A stretch of DNA of 17,874 bases from the NCBI GenBank assembly GCA_000432175.1, contig HF989488.1, forward strand, positions 3,199-21,072. The letters are read 5' to 3'. How positions within the stretch are numbered: the first letter of the stretch is position 1; each line of letters opens with the position of its first letter. The notes under the pieces were generated by a model that saw nothing but the letters and a program-made list of their open reading frames with translations, made no database searches and was not told the origin of the DNA. Of this stretch, positions 14,142 through 17,874 are shown one piece after another. Origin of the DNA: Eubacterium sp. CAG:786. GTDB taxonomy: Bacteria; Bacillota; Clostridia; Oscillospirales; Ruminococcaceae. The translations under genes and the position numbers were made by a program.

Positions 14142-14169
14142 GAACACCACAGCGAAAGGAGATTTACCT

Positions 14170-15507
14170 ATGAGCGAAAAACGTCTCTCTCATTGTCAGG
14201 GAAAGGGCAGCCTTACCCACAACAACCGTAAATTCAATGCCAAAAATGTGGACGACACCAGGACAAAGAACAATATAATTTTCACGCAGCAGCCTATTGA
14301 GGAAGCCTACGAACGCCTGTTCGGAGCTGCTGTCGAGCGTTACAATGCAAAGCAGAAGCGAGCCGACCGTAAAATCAAAACGAGCTATTTCCGTCACATT
14401 TTCAAGCGTGACATCTCGCAATCCGTCGTTACCGCCGCCGATAAACGCAAGAGCTTTTATGAAGATGTGGTTCAGATTGGAGATATGAAGAACACGGGAA
14501 TTGGTACTCCCGACGCTGAAATCGCCACTGCTTGCTTGACCGAGTATATGCATGGCTTTCAGAAGCGTAATCCAAATTTCTATGTGTTCAATGCTGTTCT
14601 CCACCTTGACGAGGCTACTCCGCACTTGCATATCGACTACATACCTGTCGGACATTACAAGAGCGGTATTGATACCCGAAACGGAATTGCACAGGCTCTG
14701 AAAGAAATGGGTTACGGAAGCGGCAAGGAAACCATTGCCCGCTGGCGTGAAGCAGAGTGCAAAGTTCTGACGGAGATTTGTGTGCGGCACGGAATACAGA
14801 TCGCTGCACCCGAAAAGTCCCGCGGCAGTTTGACTGTTGAGCAGTACAAGGAGTACGCAAAAGTCAAGGAGCAGGTCGAGGAGAAGAAAGAGGAAGTTGC
14901 TCGGCTTGATGAACAAGCTGCATACGCAGATAACCTGCTAAAACACCGCGAGGAGCTGAGAACACAGGTTGATGAAATAATCGACAGGTTGGAGGAGCAG
15001 TATCAGGAGAAGAATGCCGCCGTTGCTCAGTTGGACGAGCAGATTGAGGAAAAGTCCTCTGCCCTTACACAGACCGCCGCCGAGCTTGCAGATAAACAAA
15101 GCCTGCTTGAAACAAGCGCCGCAAAGGTCGCAAAGCTAAAATCTATCAGCGAGATTGAAACAGGAAAAACTATGTTCGGCGGAAAGGTTACGCTGTCCCG
15201 TGAGGACTATGGCACTCTGACCGATCTTGCAAGGAAACAGATAGCAGTCGAGAACAGGGAGAGCGAGCTGACGAGTGAAATCGCAAAGCTGAAAAAGGAG
15301 AACGAACAGGCAGCCGAACAGATAAACGCACAGAAACAAGAGATACTAAGGCTCTACCCGCTAAAAGAGGAGCTGCGCAAGGTGAAAAACGAGTTGAGCA
15401 GTCTTAAAGTGAAGTTTCAGAAAGTGATGGATTTCGTTGAGAGCATGAAGTTTACGCAGAAGTTGGAGGAATTTTTGAAGACGAAGAAAGCCGCTTTGAA
15501 ACGGTAA
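14170..15507 (+). CDS. MobV-family relaxase (plasmid mobilization/recombination protein)
   Basis: 445 aa from ATG 14170, with AAAGGAG (14155-14161) eight bases upstream. An earlier ATG at 14029 is rejected because its 47 codons translate the oriT hairpins. The relaxase would nick and pilot one strand at oriT so that a helper conjugation system can transfer the element. Motif HNNR (residues 17-20) matches the MobM HNxR motif carrying the nucleophilic His. The metal-binding motif HLDEATPHLH is at 145-154. After about residue 225 the protein is a long charged coiled coil (EQVEEKKEEVARLDEQ..., KSSALTQTAAELADKQ..., to about 430), typical of MobV C-termini used for dimerisation. No coupling protein or type IV secretion gene is in view, so it is mobilizable rather than self-transmissible as far as seen. 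Confidence 0.93.
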   Translation: MSEKRLSHCQGKGSLTHNNRKFNAKNVDDTRTKNNIIFTQQPIEEAYERLFGAAVERYNAKQKRADRKIKTSYFRHIFKRDISQSVVTAADKRKSFYEDVVQIGDMKNTGIGTPDAEIATACLTEYMHGFQKRNPNFYVFNAVLHLDEATPHLHIDYIPVGHYKSGIDTRNGIAQALKEMGYGSGKETIARWREAECKVLTEICVRHGIQIAAPEKSRGSLTVEQYKEYAKVKEQVEEKKEEVARLDEQAAYADNLLKHREELRTQVDEIIDRLEEQYQEKNAAVAQLDEQIEEKSSALTQTAAELADKQSLLETSAAKVAKLKSISEIETGKTMFGGKVTLSREDYGTLTDLARKQIAVENRESELTSEIAKLKKENEQAAEQINAQKQEILRLYPLKEELRKVKNELSSLKVKFQKVMDFVESMKFTQKLEEFLKTKKAALKR

Positions 15508-15544
15508 GGTGGAAAATATTTGTTATTCACAGCTCAAAAACATA

Positions 15545-15573
15545 TTGAAAAATCTCATTATATGTGCTATAAT
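15545..15573 (+). promoter_or_regulatory. Extended -10 promoter of the restriction-modification operon
   Basis: TTGAAA (15545-15550), a 17-bp spacer and TATAAT (15568-15573), with TGC immediately before the -10. The start would lie near 15580, leaving a leader of about 35 bases before the methylase ATG. The promoter region contains no GATC, so direct control by the system's own methylation is not suggested. Confidence 0.8.
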
Positions 15574-15614
15574 AAATATTGGATAGATAGACCCATGCTC
15601 TGAAAGGAGTACTC

Positions 15615-16496
15615 ATGAATTACACAACTGTGAAACCATTTATTAAATGGGCAGGCGGAAAGAGCCAGCTGCTTAATGAAATTCGGGCAAAATACCCAGA
15701 AACAATAGATAAATACTGTGAACCCTTTGTTGGCGGCGGTGCGGTACTCCTTGATGTGCTTGCGAACTGCCACCCCAAGGAAGTGTTAATTAACGATATA
15801 AACGCTGAACTTATAGGCACTTATAAGCAAATCCGAGATAACATCGATGATGTTGTTGCTTTTCTCGCTGAACTTCAAAATCGGTTTTGGGAAAAAGACG
15901 ACGTTGCCCGCAAAGAAATGTATATGGCAAAACGGGAACGGTTTAACCAACTAATATCCGCTAATTCAACGGGCGTTGAAACAGCTGTCCTCTTTATTTT
16001 CCTAAATAAGACTTGCTTTAACGGGCTTTATAGAGTTAATGGAAAAGGTGCTTTCAATGTTCCGATAGGTTCATATAAAAAACCTCCTATCTGCGATGAA
16101 GAAAATCTTCGCAAGATAAGCGATTTGTTAAAAAATGTAACCATACAATTTGGAGATTATTCCAAGTGTAAGTCTTTCATTGATAGCCAAACTTTTGTAT
16201 ACATTGACCCGCCCTACCGCCCTTTGACTGCAACTTCATCATTTACTTCATACACGGAGAATGGGTTTGGCGACAAGGAACAGATAGAACTTGGGAAGTT
16301 TGTTGACGAGATTTCGGCAAAGGGAGCAAAGGTCGTCGTAAGCAACTCTGATCCAAAGAACAGCGATGAAAGCGACAGTTTTTTTGATGACCTGTATTCA
16401 AGCTATACGATTATGCGTGTTTCTGCAAAGCGCATGATTAACAGCAAGGCTTCGGGCAGAGGAAATATCAACGAACTACTGATTTGTAATTGTTAA
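15615..16496 (+). CDS. dpnM: DpnM/Dam-type DNA adenine methyltransferase (GATC)
   Basis: 293-aa N6-adenine methylase of the alpha (Dam/DpnM) group, which would protect host GATC sites from the linked endonuclease. Motif order is that of the alpha group: the SAM-binding PFIKWAGGKSQLL (8-20), EPFVGGGAVLLDV (36-48) with the acidic ND at 60-61, a target-recognition region in the middle (FLNKTCFNGLYRVNGKGAFNVP), and catalytic DPPY at 198-201. AAAGGAG (15603-15609) precedes the ATG. It heads the operon, so methylase would be made before endonuclease. The GATC target is inferred from similarity to DpnM and from the DpnII-type partner. Confidence 0.93.
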   Translation: MNYTTVKPFIKWAGGKSQLLNEIRAKYPETIDKYCEPFVGGGAVLLDVLANCHPKEVLINDINAELIGTYKQIRDNIDDVVAFLAELQNRFWEKDDVARKEMYMAKRERFNQLISANSTGVETAVLFIFLNKTCFNGLYRVNGKGAFNVPIGSYKKPPICDEENLRKISDLLKNVTIQFGDYSKCKSFIDSQTFVYIDPPYRPLTATSSFTSYTENGFGDKEQIELGKFVDEISAKGAKVVVSNSDPKNSDESDSFFDDLYSSYTIMRVSAKRMINSKASGRGNINELLICNC

Positions 16497-16508
16497 AGGA
16501 GAATGACA

Positions 16509-16766
16509 ATGAGTATTTGCCAGAAAAATCATAGATATTTACCTGATTTCGATCTGCTCCCCGAAGCACAGGACAACGAAAACGGCGGTCGTCATATATG
16601 TGCTGGGTGTGCATATGAAGCAGGATTAAACGACGGTTTAGCAGGTGTTACACCTAAGGATGACCTATCATTTCTTCCAAATAGTCAGGCAGGAACTGTG
16701 CGGCACAAAAGCGCAAAAGCCGCATACGATGCAGGGTATGAACACGGAAGAAAAACAAGCACGTAA
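16509..16766 (+). CDS. Small Cys/His-containing protein inside the RM operon
   Basis: 85 aa, unrecognised function. ATG 16509 is preferred over ATG 16503, because AAGGAG (16496-16501) is seven bases from the former and only one from the latter. Cys4-x3-His8 and His29-x-Cys31-x2-Cys34 could bind zinc. Two similar segments, AYEAGLNDGLAG and AYDAGYEHGRKT, look like an internal repeat of a short helix. It overlaps neither neighbour but is tightly spaced: 12 bp after the methylase and 19 bp before the endonuclease. It has no helix-turn-helix, so it is not a standard C (controller) protein. It occupies the place where the pneumococcal DpnII system carries the second methylase DpnA. It may regulate or assist the endonuclease. 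Confidence 0.82.
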   Translation: MSICQKNHRYLPDFDLLPEAQDNENGGRHICAGCAYEAGLNDGLAGVTPKDDLSFLPNSQAGTVRHKSAKAAYDAGYEHGRKTST

Positions 16767-16785
16767 TTTGTGAAAGGAATACGAT

Positions 16786-17640
16786 ATGCGCGACTTTAAC
16801 TCATGGCTCTCAAAATTCCGAAGTAGCATTGCAAACTACCAATATTACATTGACTTTGACAAGGTGTATCGTAATGTCAACGATATAAAGGTAGAGCTTA
16901 ATATTCTTAATTCTCTTATTGGTTCAACAAACATAGAGGACGATTTTAAGGATATCATTACCAAATACCCTGAGACATTGAAGTGTATTCCTATTCTGCT
17001 TGCAGTAAGGGCAAACGAGATCTACGCTATTGACGGCGACGGTGAATTTTTGTATGATTTCAAAAAGGTTAACTACTCTCCGGAACAGTATGCAGTATTT
17101 ATGCGGAAAACGGGGTTGTTTGAACTGCTTGAAAACCATATAATTCATACGCTCGTTGATTATGTTACTGGTGTTGAAACTGGGTTGGACTCAAACGGTC
17201 GCAAAAATCGAGGCGGTCATTTGATGGAAGATTTGGTCGAGAGCTTCATCAATAAAGCAGGATTTGTTAGAGGCAAGACCTATTTCAAAGAGATGTATAT
17301 TCACGAAATAACAGAACTGTGGGATATTGACCTCTCGGCGATCTCTAACAGCGGCAAAGCTGAAAAGAGATTTGACTTCGTTATCAAAACTGACAAGTGC
17401 ATATATGGAATTGAAACAAATTTCTATGCCAGTGGTGGCTCAAAGCTGAACGAAACTGCTCGCAGCTATAAGCAGATAGCACAGGAAGTTACTACGATCG
17501 ACGCCTTTGAATTCGTGTGGTTTACCGATGGACAAGGTTGGATAAGCGCAAGACACAACCTTGAAGAAACATTTGACGTTATGGAACACATTTACTCCAT
17601 TTATGATTTGGAAAATGGAGTGATTTCAAGATTGGAGTAA
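16786..17640 (+). CDS. dpnB: Type II restriction endonuclease, DpnII family
   Basis: 284 aa, matching the length of DpnII, which cuts unmethylated GATC. The C-terminal half carries the most recognisable block: KRFDFVIKTD with Asp197, then YGIETNFYASGGSKLNET with Glu210-x-Asn212, a PD-(D/E)xK-like active site in which Asn replaces the usual Lys, as I recall for DpnII itself. RGGHLMEDLVESF (142-154) lies upstream. The N-terminal 120 residues are helical and probably contribute to DNA recognition. The ATG lies 19 bp after the small gene with GAAAGGA upstream. Its partner methylase is two genes earlier. The reading frame appears intact. Confidence 0.93.
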   Translation: MRDFNSWLSKFRSSIANYQYYIDFDKVYRNVNDIKVELNILNSLIGSTNIEDDFKDIITKYPETLKCIPILLAVRANEIYAIDGDGEFLYDFKKVNYSPEQYAVFMRKTGLFELLENHIIHTLVDYVTGVETGLDSNGRKNRGGHLMEDLVESFINKAGFVRGKTYFKEMYIHEITELWDIDLSAISNSGKAEKRFDFVIKTDKCIYGIETNFYASGGSKLNETARSYKQIAQEVTTIDAFEFVWFTDGQGWISARHNLEETFDVMEHIYSIYDLENGVISRLE

Positions 17641-17646
17641 ATAAAT

Positions 17647-17874
17647 ATGGAAATGACAAGAACAATTCATCCTATTGGGCAAGGAGCATTTTATACTGAA
17701 TGTTTTGAAGATGGAGATAACACTTACAACGTTGTTTACGATTGCGGAAGCGAAACCACTTTTTCTGGAAGAGGCAAGTTAATTGATAGCGAAATTACTC
17801 AAACTTTTAAAAAAGGAGAGGTGATAAATGCGTTATTCATTTCCCATTTTCATAACGATCATATTAATGGAATT
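17647..17874 (+). CDS. Metallo-beta-lactamase-fold hydrolase, 3' end cut by window
   Basis: 76 codons are visible from ATG 17647, with GGAG (17634-17637) overlapping the end of the endonuclease gene, which suggests coupling. The product starts MEMTRTIHPIGQGAFYTECF and reaches NVVYDCGSETTF and then LFISHFHNDHINGI, where His-Phe-His-Asn-Asp-His is the HxHxDH zinc-binding motif of the metallo-beta-lactamase fold. The second half, which would reveal the substrate class (nuclease, lactonase, phosphodiesterase) or a fused domain, is outside the window. Six bases separate it from the endonuclease stop, so it is likely part of the same defence operon or the first gene of an adjoining one. Confidence 0.85.
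   Translation, partial: MEMTRTIHPIGQGAFYTECFEDGDNTYNVVYDCGSETTFSGRGKLIDSEITQTFKKGEVINALFISHFHNDHINGI

Larger units (their letters stand above)
13816..14169. other. 354-bp intergenic region: acetyltransferase promoter and oriT-like hairpins
   Basis: There is no gene here. The left half carries the minus-strand promoter of the acetyltransferase and a degenerate copy (13919 onward) of the repeat at 13055. The right half carries three successive inverted repeats leading up to the relaxase start. A frame reading through here on the plus strand (13775-14173) has no family features and crosses these hairpins. Confidence 0.6.

Noticed and set aside
14029..14169. 47-codon N-terminal extension of the relaxase
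   Set aside because: It translates the hairpin-rich oriT candidate; ATG 14170 has a proper ribosome binding site and places the HNNR motif at the usual distance from the N-terminus.
13775..14173. A 132-codon plus-strand open frame across the intergenic region
   Set aside because: It crosses the acetyltransferase promoter and the oriT hairpins and has no domain features.
1..17874. CRISPR arrays, tRNA or rRNA genes, complete insertion sequences
   Set aside because: No regularly spaced repeat-spacer pattern, cloverleaf-like gene, rRNA segment or transposase was seen on either strand.

Overview
The window looks like chromosomal DNA from a Clostridia-class Firmicute, most like the Oscillospiraceae/Ruminococcus group. 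This rests on the protein families, AGGAG-type ribosome binding sites, consensus sigma-A promoters and the kind of mobile element present. It is an inference from gene content, not a placement by alignment. The window has two parts that meet just after position 9172.

Positions 1-9172 are a tightly packed plus-strand purine biosynthesis cluster. In order it holds a 5'-truncated PurF paralog, PurF, PurM, an unrecognised 181-aa protein, PurN, a class I SAM methyltransferase, a PurO-type IMP cyclohydrolase, a stand-alone AICAR transformylase (only the C-terminal half of a normal PurH) and GMP synthetase GuaA. Together these cover PRPP to phosphoribosylamine, GAR to FGAR, FGAM to AIR, AICAR to FAICAR to IMP, and XMP to GMP. 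The last two steps to IMP, usually one bifunctional PurH, are split between two unrelated-looking adjacent genes. GuaA is followed by a strong hairpin terminator.

Positions from about 9230 to the window end are an integrative, mobilizable element inserted next to the 3' end of guaA. A tyrosine integrase and a Cro/CI-type repressor lie on the minus strand. They are divergent from an excisionase-like DNA-binding protein and a D5/P4-type replication ATPase on the plus strand. The divergent control region has a perfect TTGACA-17-TATAAT promoter overlaid by a 10-bp-arm palindrome. The ATPase reading frame appears to be broken, or programmed to shift, at a T7 run. After it comes a non-coding stretch with ten GTAC tetramers in 156 bp (candidate origin), then repeats, a minus-strand GNAT acetyltransferase with its own promoter, a hairpin-rich oriT candidate, and a MobV-family relaxase.

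The last 2.3 kb is a defence-type cargo operon with its own extended -10 promoter. It holds a DpnM/Dam-like GATC adenine methylase, an 85-aa Cys/His-containing small protein, a DpnII-type endonuclease, and the first 76 codons of a metallo-beta-lactamase-fold protein cut by the window edge. No tRNA, rRNA, CRISPR array or complete IS element was seen. The right end of the element is not in the window.
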